Shown here piece by piece: positions 25,005 to 34,556 of a stretch of DNA of 64,000 bases. The notes below the pieces were generated by a model. The model was not told the DNA's origin and did not search any database. It saw nothing but the letters and a program-made list of their open reading frames with translations. The stretch spans positions 62,001 to 126,000 of the forward strand of contig JAEINT010000013.1 in the NCBI GenBank assembly GCA_016342745.1, read 5' to 3'. This stretch comes from Labilibaculum sp. (lineage in GTDB: Bacteria > Bacteroidota > Bacteroidia > Bacteroidales > Marinifilaceae). Each line of letters starts with the position of its first letter. Position 1 is the stretch's first letter. A program made the translations under genes and the position numbers.

Positions 25005-25700
25005 ATGAAAAGGAATGTAATTGTTTTATTGACCGTTTTTTTGAGTTGTACAGCTATGGCTCAAGGACAGAAGAACTTTATCGATCAGAATTATATTGAA
25101 GTAAAAGGGGTAGCTGAAATGGAGATTGTTCCTAACGAAATCTATTTAAATATCCATATAGACGAAAAAGACACCAAAAATAAAGAGAGTGTTGAAGTGT
25201 TGGAGAAGCAAATGTTCTCAGCATTGAAAAAGGCTGGTATAAACCTTGAGAAACAGCTTTCTGTATCTGATTTTGGTAGTAATTTAAAGTTTCACTTCAT
25301 GAAAAGAACCAATGTAATGAAATCGAAAGATTTTGAATTGCTCGTTCATGATTCTAAAACACTTGCTAAGGTATTTGTAGAGCTTGAGAAAATTAAAATA
25401 TCGAATATTAATATACTACGAGTAGATCATTCTGATATTGAAAAATATAGAAGAGAAGTTAAGATTAATGCAATGAAAGCTGGAAAAGAAAAAGCTACAG
25501 ATTTATGTGAGGCAATAGGACAGACAGTAGGAAAAGCAATCTATATAAATGAAAGCTCGTCGCATTACAAAAATGAATATGCAAATACTGCCGTTCGAAT
25601 TCGAGGAATGAGTAGCATGGCAAAAATGGATGTGCCGAATCTCGATTTTCAGAAAATTAAATTAGAATACTCAGTTTTGCTTCGTTTTGCAATAAATTAA
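25005..25700 (+). CDS. Secreted SIMPL-domain (DUF541) protein
   Basis: A signal peptide (VIVLLTVFLSCTAMAQG) precedes a SIMPL/DUF541 domain: YIEVKGVAEMEIVPNEIYLN at the start, the middle FELLVHDSKTLAKVFVELEK and the helix AMKAGKEKATDLCEAIGQTV. At 231 aa it has the normal length. E. coli YggE and BP26 belong here; they form oligomeric periplasmic channels or sheaths of uncertain function, linked to oxidative stress. It is a single gene with its own terminator. Confidence 0.88.
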   Translation: MKRNVIVLLTVFLSCTAMAQGQKNFIDQNYIEVKGVAEMEIVPNEIYLNIHIDEKDTKNKESVEVLEKQMFSALKKAGINLEKQLSVSDFGSNLKFHFMKRTNVMKSKDFELLVHDSKTLAKVFVELEKIKISNINILRVDHSDIEKYRREVKINAMKAGKEKATDLCEAIGQTVGKAIYINESSSHYKNEYANTAVRIRGMSSMAKMDVPNLDFQKIKLEYSVLLRFAIN

Positions 25701-25709
25701 TGGAATTGT

Positions 25710-25736
25710 AAGCCTCATGAAAATGAGGCTTTTTTA
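25710..25736 (+). terminator. Intrinsic terminator of the SIMPL gene
   Basis: AAGCCTCAT pairs with ATGAGGCTT around a GAAA tetraloop, followed by a T run. It starts 10 bp after the stop codon. Confidence 0.9.
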
Positions 25737-25847
25737 TTGTTGTAATCTATCTTACGAGTAGTTTAAAGGCTAAAATTTCAGGTTCTGTTTTTCTCACCAA
25801 ATATTTTTTTTGTTCTTTTGTGGAGAATTACCAAATCAAGAAATTAA

Positions 25848-26582
25848 ATGATCAAGATATTATCATATCCTTTAAGCGTTATATTTTATATCCTATTTTT
25901 ACTTTTATTGGTTATTTTTCATCCAATACAAGTCATTAGTCATAAGCTTTTCGGATACCAAGCACATAAGAATTCTGTTGAAGTTCTAAACTTTTTTTTG
26001 ATGCGTGTTGTCGTATTTTTAGGCGTAAGAATTACTTCTTTACCAAAATGCAATCTTCCTACCGATCGTCCTTTAATAATCGTTTCAAATCACCAGGGAG
26101 TTTATGATATTCCTCCAATTGTTTGGTTGTTTAGAAAACATCATGCAAAGTTTATTTCTAAAAAAGAGCTAGCTAAAAATATTCCTAGTGTTTCTTATAA
26201 TCTTCGTCATTCGGGAGCTGCTTTAATCGATCGTAAAAATAGAGCACAAGCAATACCTGAAATTTCTAAATTGGGTGATTTAATTGCAAAGAATAATTAT
26301 GCAGCTTGCATTTTTCCAGAAGGAACTCGCAGCAAAACCGGCCAAATGAAAAAGTTTAAAGCTGGTGGCATTGAGGCTTTGCTTAAAGCTGCTCCAAATT
26401 CGCTAATTGTTCCTTTTGTAATAGATGGAAATTATCAAATAGAGAAAAATGGCATGTTTCCTTTGTGTTTAGGAGCAAAAGTACGTTACAAAGTTTTGGA
26501 TCCAATTGAACCTGGAAACAATTCAGCAATTGAAATAACTGAAAAAGTGGAAAATTTGATTCGAAAAGAATTGAATCAATAA
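25848..26582 (+). CDS. plsC: 1-acyl-sn-glycerol-3-phosphate acyltransferase
   Basis: After an N-terminal membrane helix (ILSYPLSVIFYILFLLLLVI), the 244-aa protein shows the acyltransferase motifs: SNHQGVYD (motif I HX4D, His82/Asp87), the basic patch KFISKKELAK (motif II), FPEGTRSKTG (motif III) and VPFVIDGNY (motif IV). It acylates lysophosphatidic acid to phosphatidic acid at the inner membrane. The gene is 57 bp upstream of a patatin-like lipase, so a shared lipid role is possible. Confidence 0.9.
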   Translation: MIKILSYPLSVIFYILFLLLLVIFHPIQVISHKLFGYQAHKNSVEVLNFFLMRVVVFLGVRITSLPKCNLPTDRPLIIVSNHQGVYDIPPIVWLFRKHHAKFISKKELAKNIPSVSYNLRHSGAALIDRKNRAQAIPEISKLGDLIAKNNYAACIFPEGTRSKTGQMKKFKAGGIEALLKAAPNSLIVPFVIDGNYQIEKNGMFPLCLGAKVRYKVLDPIEPGNNSAIEITEKVENLIRKELNQ

Positions 26583-26639
26583 TAGATAGTATTTAAAGCT
26601 TCTTTTGTCGAGAGAGAGCTTTTATTAAATTGATCAGAA

Positions 26640-27491
26640 ATGAATGAGCAGCAAGAAAAAACAGCACTAGTAGTAGAAGGTGGTGCCATGCGTGGAATTT
26701 TTGCCGCTGGAGTGTTAGATCAATTTATGGAAGCTGATTTTAATCCTTTTGAAACGGTTCTAGGTGTTTCTGCAGGTGCGATTAATGCAGCAGCTTATTT
26801 GGCAAAACAGAAAGGTCGAAACTTTAAAGTGTTTACGGATTATTCTTTACGTCCAGAATACATTAGTTGGAAAAAATTTCTGAATGGTGGTCATTTAATG
26901 GATTTGGATTGGTCTTGGGACATCACCACGCGAGATTTGCCAATAAGTACTGATATCTTGTTTGCCGAGAATCCTGATTTTGAAATTGGTGTAACCATGA
27001 ATTCTGACGGTCGCTCACAATTTATAAAACCCGATGCAGATAGTCTTAGTCATGTAATGAAAGCAAGCTGTACGGTTCCTCTTTTTTATCGAAAATTCCT
27101 AAAAATAGAGAATGAAATTGTTTCGGATGGTGGTGTGTCTGCTCCAATTCCAATTCAAAGAGCAATAGAAAAAGGTGCTACAAAAATAATGGTGATTCGT
27201 TCGCGTCCAGATTCTTTTCGAATGAAAAAAGGATTAGAGGCCAGATTAGGGAAATTTCTTTTTCGCAAATATCCTGGACTGGTAAGTGCTTTGCAAAAAC
27301 GCCCCGAAACATACAATTCAGCTATTGAATTGATTCAAAACCCGCCAAAAAATCTGCAAATATTTGATGTTTGTCCTCCAGAAAGTTTCCAAACCAAACG
27401 ATTTACCCAAGACTATGATTTATTAGTTAAGGATTATGAATTAGGGCGAGAAACGGGTAGAATAGCCATCGAGAAGTGGAATTGCAAATAA
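26640..27491 (+). CDS. Patatin-like phospholipase
   Basis: The 283-aa protein has the oxyanion loop EGGAMRG (13-19), the nucleophile Ser44 in GVSAGAIN, and the catalytic Asp162 in SDGGVSAPIP, the Ser-Asp dyad of patatins. It resembles the bacterial YjjU branch. No signal peptide is seen, so it is cytoplasmic or membrane-peripheral. The gene follows plsC and may serve in phospholipid turnover. Confidence 0.88.
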   Translation: MNEQQEKTALVVEGGAMRGIFAAGVLDQFMEADFNPFETVLGVSAGAINAAAYLAKQKGRNFKVFTDYSLRPEYISWKKFLNGGHLMDLDWSWDITTRDLPISTDILFAENPDFEIGVTMNSDGRSQFIKPDADSLSHVMKASCTVPLFYRKFLKIENEIVSDGGVSAPIPIQRAIEKGATKIMVIRSRPDSFRMKKGLEARLGKFLFRKYPGLVSALQKRPETYNSAIELIQNPPKNLQIFDVCPPESFQTKRFTQDYDLLVKDYELGRETGRIAIEKWNCK

Positions 27492-27607
27492 AATTAATTT
27501 CCGATTAAACCTTTTTACCTTTCACGCGTCTATAAAGTGAACTAAAATCCTGAAAAGAGACTTATTTATCGGCCAAATGTTAATGAAAATCTAAAATGGT
27601 AAATTTA

Positions 27608-27639
27608 TTGATGTATTTGGATTCTGAGTTGTAAGTTTG
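27608..27639 (+). promoter_or_regulatory. Probable promoter of the outer-membrane receptor gene
   Basis: The -7 box TAAGTTTG (27632-27639) fits TAnnTTTG, and TTG at 27608-27610 stands near the -33 position with a spacer of 21 nt. The start codon is 35 nt downstream. Confidence 0.4.
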
Positions 27640-27673
27640 TTAGGGCAATTTTAAAAACTTTATAATCTACTAA

Positions 27674-30160
27674 ATGAATCGATTAATTCTTTTGATAAGC
27701 TTTTGTGTTTTATTTACATCAGCAAAAGCAACTGTACCTGTTGGGAACTCTGAAATTAAAGGGGGAGTAATTAAGGGTATTGTTATGGATAATGCAATGG
27801 ATATTCCTGTGGAATATGCAACTGTATCAGTTTACACGATGACTGATTCGACATTGATTGACGGAACAATTACCAATGGGAAAGGTGAATTTGAACTCCA
27901 AAAGTTAAAACCAGGAAAATACTTTGTTGAAGTTTCATTCATTGGCTATAATAAAGCAATGGTTCGAAATATTCCCATCAACAAAAAACAAAAAATAGCA
28001 AATCTGAAAATTGTTAACCTTCGACAATCTACTGAATCTTTAGATGAGGTGGTGGTGACATCAGAAAGGTTACCGGTACAATATCAAATTGATAAAAAAG
28101 TGATTCCGGTAAGTCGTCAAATTACAGCTGCAAGTGGTACTGCGGTGGATGTTTTGGAGAATGTGCCATCGGTTAGTGTTGATATTGAAGGGAATGTTAG
28201 TTTGAGAGGGAATTCGAATTTTACCGTTTTGGTAGATGGTAAACCTTCCATATTAGATGCCTCCGATATCTTAGAGCAAATGCCTGCTAGTGTAATTGAG
28301 AACATCGAAATTATCACCAACCCTTCAGCAAAATACGATCCAGAAGGAACTGCAGGTATTATTAATATCATTACAAAAAAGAATACAGAAAAAGGTTTAA
28401 ATGGTGTTGTTAACCTTAGTTTGGGAAGTCAAGAGAACTACAATAGTGATTTCTTAATAAACTATAGAAAGAAGAAATGGAACTGGAATTTTGGATTGGA
28501 TTATAGCAATCGACAGTTTGAAGGAACTAGTCATACTGAAAATAGAACTACTTACGAAGGTCTTACCAATACTGTAATATCGGATGGTGAATCTAAAATG
28601 AAACGCTCTGGTTATGGAATTAGAACAGGTTTCGATTTTGATATCAATAAGAAAAATCAAGTGTCTTTTGGTTTTAGATATGGAACCAGAGAAATGGAAA
28701 GAGGTTCTATTCTCGACTATCAGGAATTTGATAGTAATAGCTCCGATAAAGCATTGTATGATAGCAAAAACTTGTGGAGTAAGGAGATGACCTTTATCAA
28801 TTCAAACTTATCATATACTAAGAAATTTGAAGGGAAAGGACATCAATTAGCTACTCAGGTGAGTTATTCACGCCGAGGGAGTGGTGATGAGCAATCAACT
28901 AATGAGTTAAAAGTTGGGAACGACATTGTTAGTGGAAAAATTGCAACAGAAGAAGGGCCAGGAAGTCGTTGGGAAATCCGTTCAGACTATACTTTGCCAT
29001 TGGGTAAGGATTCAAAATTTGAGTTTGGATACCAAGGACAGGTTCGTTCAAGTGAAGCAGATACCAAACAAGAGCACTACAATACGTCTACAAGAGCTTA
29101 CGATTATCAACCATTGTATAGTCATGATGTAACATACGATCGTCAGGTACATGGATTGTATACTACTTATGCTTCAAAAATTGGCAAGTTTGGTTACCAG
29201 CTTGGTTTCAGATCTGAATATACCAATCGCGAAATTGATTTTAAAGGAGAATTAGAGAAGTTTACCATTGAAAGATGGGATTTCTTCCCAACGATTCATA
29301 CACAAATGGATTTAGGCTCGGATAATCAGGTAATGGCAAGTTATACAAGAAGAATAAGACGTCCTAGAGGATATTACTTAGAGCCTTTTGTAACTTGGAG
29401 TGATGCATACAATGTTCGACAAGGTAACCCAAATTTGGATCCTGAGTACATTGACTCATACGAGTTGGGATACATGAAACGATTTGGAGATCAGTCGGTT
29501 TCTATTGAGGCCTATTATAAGGTGACGCATGATAAAATTGAAAGTATTAGATATCCCTGGAATGATCAAAGTAATGTTACATCTGGAGATCAGTCTAATG
29601 TCATGAAAAATACCTTTGTGAATGTTGGTAATGATTATTCTTTGGGTATTGAGGCTACATTAAACTTATCATTTGCGAAATGGTTTAAAAACGATTTAAT
29701 TGGAAATTTCTATCACTACCAAGAAGAGGGTGATTATATCATAACCAATTCAGATGATGAAGATATTTATCAGGATTTCTCTACCTCAAGTTACAATTGG
29801 AGTTTGAGAAACAACTCAACATTCATTATTGATAAGGCAACTAGATTTCAATTTACAGCCAACTATAATTCCGATACAAATTGGGCACAAGGAAAACGAG
29901 AAGGCTTTTTTACAACATCTGCAGCTTTAAAAAGAGATTTTCTTAAGCGAAAATTATCTGCAACTTTTCAGGTTCGCGATATATTTGGAACTGCAAAACA
30001 TGAGACTTTGTATGAAGGTGAGAACTTCTACAATTTTAGTCAGTTCAATCGCAAATCGCCAGTGTTTAGTTTAAAACTTAGCTTTAAAATCAATAATTAT
30101 AAAGTGAAAAGAGGAAAAGGAAATGGCAGTGGAGTTGATGTGGAAGAATTTGAAATGTAG
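27674..30160 (+). CDS. Outer-membrane beta-barrel receptor with carboxypeptidase-regulatory domain (TonB-dependent type)
   Basis: A signal peptide (LILLISFCVLFTSAKA) is followed by a carboxypeptidase-regulatory-like domain (residues ~32-115, KGIVMDNAMDIPVEYATVSV), a plug domain (~125-235, TAVDVLENVPSVSVDIEGNV and IENIEIITNPSAKYDPEGTA), and a ~590-residue barrel of the outer-membrane-beta family (for example ASYTRRIRRPRGYYLEPF, GNPNLDPEYIDSYELGY). At 828 aa it is typical for this family, which is distinct from SusC. There is no SusD or ligand-specific neighbour, so the substrate is unknown. Confidence 0.9.
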   Translation: MNRLILLISFCVLFTSAKATVPVGNSEIKGGVIKGIVMDNAMDIPVEYATVSVYTMTDSTLIDGTITNGKGEFELQKLKPGKYFVEVSFIGYNKAMVRNIPINKKQKIANLKIVNLRQSTESLDEVVVTSERLPVQYQIDKKVIPVSRQITAASGTAVDVLENVPSVSVDIEGNVSLRGNSNFTVLVDGKPSILDASDILEQMPASVIENIEIITNPSAKYDPEGTAGIINIITKKNTEKGLNGVVNLSLGSQENYNSDFLINYRKKKWNWNFGLDYSNRQFEGTSHTENRTTYEGLTNTVISDGESKMKRSGYGIRTGFDFDINKKNQVSFGFRYGTREMERGSILDYQEFDSNSSDKALYDSKNLWSKEMTFINSNLSYTKKFEGKGHQLATQVSYSRRGSGDEQSTNELKVGNDIVSGKIATEEGPGSRWEIRSDYTLPLGKDSKFEFGYQGQVRSSEADTKQEHYNTSTRAYDYQPLYSHDVTYDRQVHGLYTTYASKIGKFGYQLGFRSEYTNREIDFKGELEKFTIERWDFFPTIHTQMDLGSDNQVMASYTRRIRRPRGYYLEPFVTWSDAYNVRQGNPNLDPEYIDSYELGYMKRFGDQSVSIEAYYKVTHDKIESIRYPWNDQSNVTSGDQSNVMKNTFVNVGNDYSLGIEATLNLSFAKWFKNDLIGNFYHYQEEGDYIITNSDDEDIYQDFSTSSYNWSLRNNSTFIIDKATRFQFTANYNSDTNWAQGKREGFFTTSAALKRDFLKRKLSATFQVRDIFGTAKHETLYEGENFYNFSQFNRKSPVFSLKLSFKINNYKVKRGKGNGSGVDVEEFEM

Positions 30161-30182
30161 AAACCATTAAAAATATAAAGGA

Positions 30183-30214
30183 GAACTCACGGAATTAATT
30201 TCGTGAGTTTTTTT
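30183..30214 (+). terminator. Intrinsic terminator of the receptor gene
   Basis: AACTCACG pairs with CGTGAGTT (the stem can extend through the AATTAATT loop region), followed by seven T. It starts 23 bp after the stop at 30160. Confidence 0.85.
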
Positions 30215-30254
30215 GATATTTGTACTTTATCGATTCAAAATAAAGAAGCTAAGA

Positions 30255-31100
30255 ATGAAATATATTGGAGCACATGTGAGTGCAGCTGGAGGAGTAGAAA
30301 ATGCACCTGAGAATGCAGCTAAAATTGGGGCGAAAGCTTTTGCTCTTTTCACTAAAAATCAAAGGCAATGGACTGCTAAGCCTTTGTCGGACGAGAGTGC
30401 AGATCTATTTAAAGAGAATTGTGATAAATATGGCTACGAAGCATCGCAGATATTAGCTCACGATAGTTACCTCATTAACTTAGGTCATCCCGATAAGACA
30501 TCTCTAGAGAAATCTAGAAATGCATTTTTGGATGAGATGCAACGTTGCGAAAAGTTGGGCTTGGATCGTTTAAACTTTCATCCAGGAAGTCATTTAAAAA
30601 AGGTCTCCATTGACGAATGTTTGCATACAATTTCCGATTCGATTAATTGGGCTTTGGATAAAACCAATGGCGTTAGTGCTGTTATTGAAAATACGGCAGG
30701 GCAAGGAAGTAATTTAGGCTTTTCATTCGAGCAAATTGCAGCCATCATCGATCGTGTTGAAGATCAATCGAGAGTTGCTGTTTGTATTGATACTTGCCAC
30801 GTATTCACTGCTGGTTATGATATATCTACAAAAATCGGTTTTGAAAATGTTTTTGCAGATTTTGAGCGTATTATTGGCTTTGAATACTTAAAGGGAATGC
30901 ATTTAAATGATTCAAAGAAAGAACTGGCTACAAAAGTTGATCGTCACGAATTAATTGGACAAGGGTTTATTGGTCTTTCGGCTTTCGAATATTTAATGAA
31001 CGATGCTCGTTTCAATAATATTCCAATGGTTCTTGAAACACCAAACGCTGATCATTGGGTTGATGAAATTAAATTACTTTACAGTTTAGAAAAGAAGTGA
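30255..31100 (+). CDS. nfo: Endonuclease IV (AP endonuclease)
   Basis: The ATG at 30255 begins [18 protein letters not shown], the conserved family start; an upstream start at 30213 would run into the terminator of the previous gene. Signature segments are [40 protein letters not shown] and [20 protein letters not shown], containing the trinuclear-zinc His/Asp/Glu ligands. At 281 aa it is full length. It incises DNA at abasic sites in base-excision repair, in the cytoplasm. Confidence 0.95.
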   Translation: MKYIGAHVSAAGGVENAPENAAKIGAKAFALFTKNQRQWTAKPLSDESADLFKENCDKYGYEASQILAHDSYLINLGHPDKTSLEKSRNAFLDEMQRCEKLGLDRLNFHPGSHLKKVSIDECLHTISDSINWALDKTNGVSAVIENTAGQGSNLGFSFEQIAAIIDRVEDQSRVAVCIDTCHVFTAGYDISTKIGFENVFADFERIIGFEYLKGMHLNDSKKELATKVDRHELIGQGFIGLSAFEYLMNDARFNNIPMVLETPNADHWVDEIKLLYSLEKK

Positions 31101-31163
31101 TTGGTTTTTAATAGATGCGATACGCAACAAGCTTAATTGGTTTACTAAATAATGAATTCTTTA

Positions 31164-31916
31164 TTATAAGACTGCAGAAATAACAATAATCGAACCCGTA
31201 ACAATGTTAATACCAATTACAATCTTACGGAACTTTTCCGGTTCAATTTTTCCAGAAAACTTGGAGCCTAAATGAGATCCAAAAAATAGAATAGGAAGGC
31301 AAAACAATGCTAGATTGATTGATTCCATTTCAATCATTCCTTTCATTAAAAAAGCCGCAGTTGTAAAAAATGCAGAGAAGGTACTAAACCATGCAAATAC
31401 ACCACGAAAGCGATCTTTAGAATAGCCTTTTCGGTTCATTGCAATTACCAGTGGCGGTCCACCAACCGAAATAGCGCTATTTAGTAGACCACTAATAAAT
31501 CCTGCAAAAACAATAGGGAAGTGTAAATATCGTTTGGCTAGTTTCACTTTGCCAAGCATTTGTACCGAAAACAGAATTACTAAAATACCTGTAATAAGCC
31601 GTAAACTTTCGCTACTTACATATTCTAAAGCATAAATACCCAAAGGAATTCCACCCAAACTAGCAATAAACATGGGAATGAAATAGTAAGCCTTTATTTT
31701 TTCCTGAAGTTTAAAAAGAATTACCAAGCTGGTAATCAGGTTAAACAAACTCATGGCAGGAACTAAAACCTGCATGGGAAATATAAAAGAAAGAAAGGGT
31801 GCTGCCAGTAAAGCAAATCCGAAACCCGTCATACCTTTTATAAAGGCAGCCGAAAGAATTACCAGAGCACAGAGAATTATTTGAATTACCGTAATGTCAT
31901 GCATAACTAAGCTCAA
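31164..31916 (-). CDS. TauE/SafE-family membrane transporter
   Basis: The 250-aa protein has about eight membrane helices and the family hallmarks FIKGMTGFGFALLAAPFLSF near the N-terminus and SGLLNSAISVGGPPLVIAMN in the middle. The family exports sulfite, sulfoacetate or other sulfur anions and is poorly defined. It is a single gene on the minus strand after marC, separated by 82 bp. The real start may be the second Met, four codons in. Confidence 0.88.
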   Translation of the reverse strand: MSLVMHDITVIQIILCALVILSAAFIKGMTGFGFALLAAPFLSFIFPMQVLVPAMSLFNLITSLVILFKLQEKIKAYYFIPMFIASLGGIPLGIYALEYVSSESLRLITGILVILFSVQMLGKVKLAKRYLHFPIVFAGFISGLLNSAISVGGPPLVIAMNRKGYSKDRFRGVFAWFSTFSAFFTTAAFLMKGMIEMESINLALFCLPILFFGSHLGSKFSGKIEPEKFRKIVIGINIVTGSIIVISAVL

Positions 31917-31997
31917 TTAAAAATGAGAGTAGATTAAGACAAAGGTAGTACAAGTACTAATTGTTTGTGCGTTAAATAAGTTTAAAACAATTCAGTT

Positions 31998-32609
31998 TTA
32001 ATGTTGTAGAGCTTCTTTTAAGAAAGGAAATAAGGTGTGTATTTGAATCGCCACATTTGTCATGAATAGCTTTACGGATATTGCTAAAAGAATAATTCCA
32101 AATACTTTACGCAAAATATGAATCCCACCTTCTCCAAGGAAACGTTCAACTAGATTTGTAGAACGAAGTACCAGATATACAAGAGCTAAATTGAGAACAA
32201 TGGCTATTATGATATTTTCCATTGCATATTCAGCACGTAATGCTAGAACAGTGGTGAATGAACCTGCTCCTGCAACCAAAGGGAAAGCGATTGGAACGAT
32301 GGAAACTCCACTTGGACCATCGTATTTAATAATTTCAATACCCAAAGCCATTTCAACACCCATAATGAATAGAATAAACGAACCGGCAATAGCAAAACTC
32401 GAAATATCTACTCCAAATAAGCCAAGAAGTTTTTCTCCTAAAAAAGTAAAGGCAATTAATACACTTAATGCAACAATTGAAGCTTTGAATGCTTCAATTT
32501 TACCACCTTTTTTCTGTAAATCTAAGATAATAGGAATCGATCCAATAATATCAATTACTGCGAAGAGCACCATCGAGGCCGATACAATTTCGATAAAACT
32601 TAAATTCAT
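31998..32609 (-). CDS. MarC-family integral membrane protein
   Basis: The 203-aa protein has six membrane helices and the MarC-type segments FAVIDIIGSIPIILDL and GVSIVPIAFPLVAGAGSFTT. It belongs to the MarC/UPF0056 family, whose members were once linked to antibiotic resistance but have no settled function. A long perfect inverted repeat lies 137-179 bp upstream of its start. Confidence 0.9.
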   Translation of the reverse strand: MNLSFIEIVSASMVLFAVIDIIGSIPIILDLQKKGGKIEAFKASIVALSVLIAFTFLGEKLLGLFGVDISSFAIAGSFILFIMGVEMALGIEIIKYDGPSGVSIVPIAFPLVAGAGSFTTVLALRAEYAMENIIIAIVLNLALVYLVLRSTNLVERFLGEGGIHILRKVFGIILLAISVKLFMTNVAIQIHTLFPFLKEALQH

Positions 32610-32745
32610 AACAATCTATTTTAGGGTTATTAATAGCTAGCTTAATCAGATAATAAACTTACTGTTTTAGTTCGTTCAATCTGTTATTCACTCCACTTTT
32701 TTTACAAAAGATAAAGAAGAATAAATAAGACATATTTTACGATTG

Positions 32746-32788
32746 TTAAAAATTAAACACAAAATGCTCTTTTGTGTTTAATTTTTAA
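32746..32788. repeat. Perfect 19-bp inverted repeat upstream of marC
   Basis: The left arm TTAAAAATTAAACACAAAA (32746-32764) and the right arm TTTTGTGTTTAATTTTTAA (32770-32788) are perfectly complementary around the loop TGCTC. It may be a terminator readable in both directions, or a regulator site for marC. The only other terminator nearby, at 32884, already serves msrB. Confidence 0.7.
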
Positions 32789-32883
32789 GCGACTGCGAAG
32801 ATAGATTTATTTTTTAGAATGTTAGTAATAATTGATTTTATTTTTCATTAAATCGAAAGAGCCTATTTGGTAACTAAATTTCA

Positions 32884-32911
32884 TAAAAAAAGCCTTACTT
32901 GGAGTAAGGCC
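32884..32911 (-). terminator. Intrinsic terminator of msrB
   Basis: On the minus strand GCCTTACT and AGTAAGGC pair around a 3-nt loop, followed by a run of seven T. It lies just after the msrB stop at 32924. Confidence 0.88.
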
Positions 32912-32923
32912 TATATTATATTT

Positions 32924-33379
32924 CTATTTCTTTTCTGGATCATCCGTATGCTTGAAATTCAAGGATATGCTATTCACACAATGCCTGGTGTTTTTCTTGG
33001 TAAATCCTTCTCCTTTAAAAACATGTCCAAGATGTCCATCACAATTAGAGCAAACAATTTCTGTTCGTCTTCCATCAGCATCGGGAATGTGTTTAACGGC
33101 TCCTTCAATTTCATCGTCGAAACTTGGCCAACCACATTGCGAATCAAACTTACTGTCCGACCGGTACAATTCTGCATCGCATTGTTTACAGGTATAAATG
33201 CCTACGGCTTTATTTTTTAAATGCTTTCCCGTTCCCGGATATTCTGTCCCTTTATCAATAATAACCCTCTTTTCGTCTGCGGTAAGTTTGTTGTATTTAT
33301 CTTTGGTCATCGCTTTTTGTGCTACAAGATTATTACTAATGAAAAGGATCAGTCCTATTAATATGATATAATTCTTCAT
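32924..33379 (-). CDS. msrB: Secreted peptide-methionine (R)-S-oxide reductase
   Basis: A signal peptide (MKNYIILIGLILFISNNLVA) places this 151-aa MsrB in the periplasm. The zinc cysteines are Cys64/Cys67 and Cys110/Cys113, the catalytic Cys134 is in TRHCVNSISLNF, and CGWPSF contains a possible resolving Cys82. The protein reduces methionine-R-sulfoxide in proteins. The gene ends in a terminator and lies 63 bp from the hydrolase gene on the same strand. Confidence 0.93.
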   Translation of the reverse strand: MKNYIILIGLILFISNNLVAQKAMTKDKYNKLTADEKRVIIDKGTEYPGTGKHLKNKAVGIYTCKQCDAELYRSDSKFDSQCGWPSFDDEIEGAVKHIPDADGRRTEIVCSNCDGHLGHVFKGEGFTKKNTRHCVNSISLNFKHTDDPEKK

Positions 33380-33441
33380 AATACGATCTCCTTATTTTGA
33401 ATGATTCTAAAGATAGTTGAAAAAGTGAATAGTGCAAAGCT

Positions 33442-34353
33442 TTACTTAGCCAATATTTTTTGTAATTCTTTACCTTTTTGTTCAACTGAGCCAATGAATG
33501 GCTTTTCTTGAATTGCTTGAATAATAAGATCAGGGTTCGACCAAGGAACAAAGTGATCTTGATCTTCAAGTAGACTGTAGTTCACGTCTTTATGATGTTT
33601 CAGATAATACTCTTGTGTTTGATAAGGTACCAAAATGTCTTTTTCCCCTTGTATGTATGTTGTGGGTATATGTATTTCCTTTAATCTCTTTTCATTTATA
33701 CCTAAATCTTCTTCCAAGGCCAGCATTTCCAAATTACTAATACGTAATTCATGTGGCATGATTTTGTTCGGCAAACCTCCTGAAACCAATAAATTGTACC
33801 ATTTGGCTTTTTGAAATTCAGGAGAAAGACAAGGCGCTATATAAATTGCATGACTTATTTTATCTTGATAATCAAGAATGGTTTGTTCTAGAACAGCTCC
33901 GCCATAGGAATGCCCCAAAACCGTAAACTTTTCTTCATCTTTTGCAAAATGATTCATAACAGCCTCAGCGATTTTCGCCTGATCTGAAAGTCGCTTTTTT
34001 ACAGAAACACTAGTTTTTCCGTATCCTGGTCTGTCATAGGAAATTATGCAATAATTATCCAGTAAATTTTGATCTGTGAAAATATTTTTGAAATCGTACC
34101 AATATCCTGGCGAACCATGAATCAATACTACTTTTGGCTTGGAGAGATCACCTGCATAAGTAGCATGAATTTCATCTTCGTAGTAAGGTATCATTGTACT
34201 TGTAGGAAATACATTTTTTGAGTGCATCTCTCTTAGCACTTTTTTAGCGTCAAATTGAGCTTTAAATATTTGAAATGACAATACAAGAATTCCTACAATA
34301 CAAAACAGTGTAAAACTTGTAATAAATACCCCTTTTTTAATCCTTCTCCCCAT
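33442..34353 (-). CDS. Alpha/beta hydrolase, membrane-anchored
   Basis: An N-terminal membrane anchor (FITSFTLFCIVGILVLSFQI) is followed by an alpha/beta-hydrolase domain: oxyanion motif HGSPGYWYDF, nucleophile Ser149 in LGHSYGGAV, Asp239 in GEKDILVPY and His267 in DQDHFVPW. The domain probably faces the periplasm. The substrate is unknown; esterase or amidase activity is the usual guess. Lipoprotein cleavage is not indicated. It lies upstream of msrB on the same strand. Confidence 0.85.
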   Translation of the reverse strand: MGRRIKKGVFITSFTLFCIVGILVLSFQIFKAQFDAKKVLREMHSKNVFPTSTMIPYYEDEIHATYAGDLSKPKVVLIHGSPGYWYDFKNIFTDQNLLDNYCIISYDRPGYGKTSVSVKKRLSDQAKIAEAVMNHFAKDEEKFTVLGHSYGGAVLEQTILDYQDKISHAIYIAPCLSPEFQKAKWYNLLVSGGLPNKIMPHELRISNLEMLALEEDLGINEKRLKEIHIPTTYIQGEKDILVPYQTQEYYLKHHKDVNYSLLEDQDHFVPWSNPDLIIQAIQEKPFIGSVEQKGKELQKILAK

Positions 34354-34556
34354 AATCCATCCTATTTTATTACATTAGAATGCAATAAAATACTTTTTTG
34401 TCTGAAATACAAGGGGGGAAATGTTATCAATTCTTAAAATAAGAGAATTTAAATCAATTTTATAAATCAAATTTGTATTTATTTATAAATCTGACACTTT
34501 TCTTATTGTGAAAATATCGCCAGTGGAATGGCGAGTTGTAAAAGAAACCCTAATGT

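Noticed and set aside
27674-30160. SusC-type receptor of a polysaccharide-utilisation locus.
   Set aside because: At 828 aa it is shorter than SusC, has the outer-membrane-beta barrel type, and no SusD gene follows.
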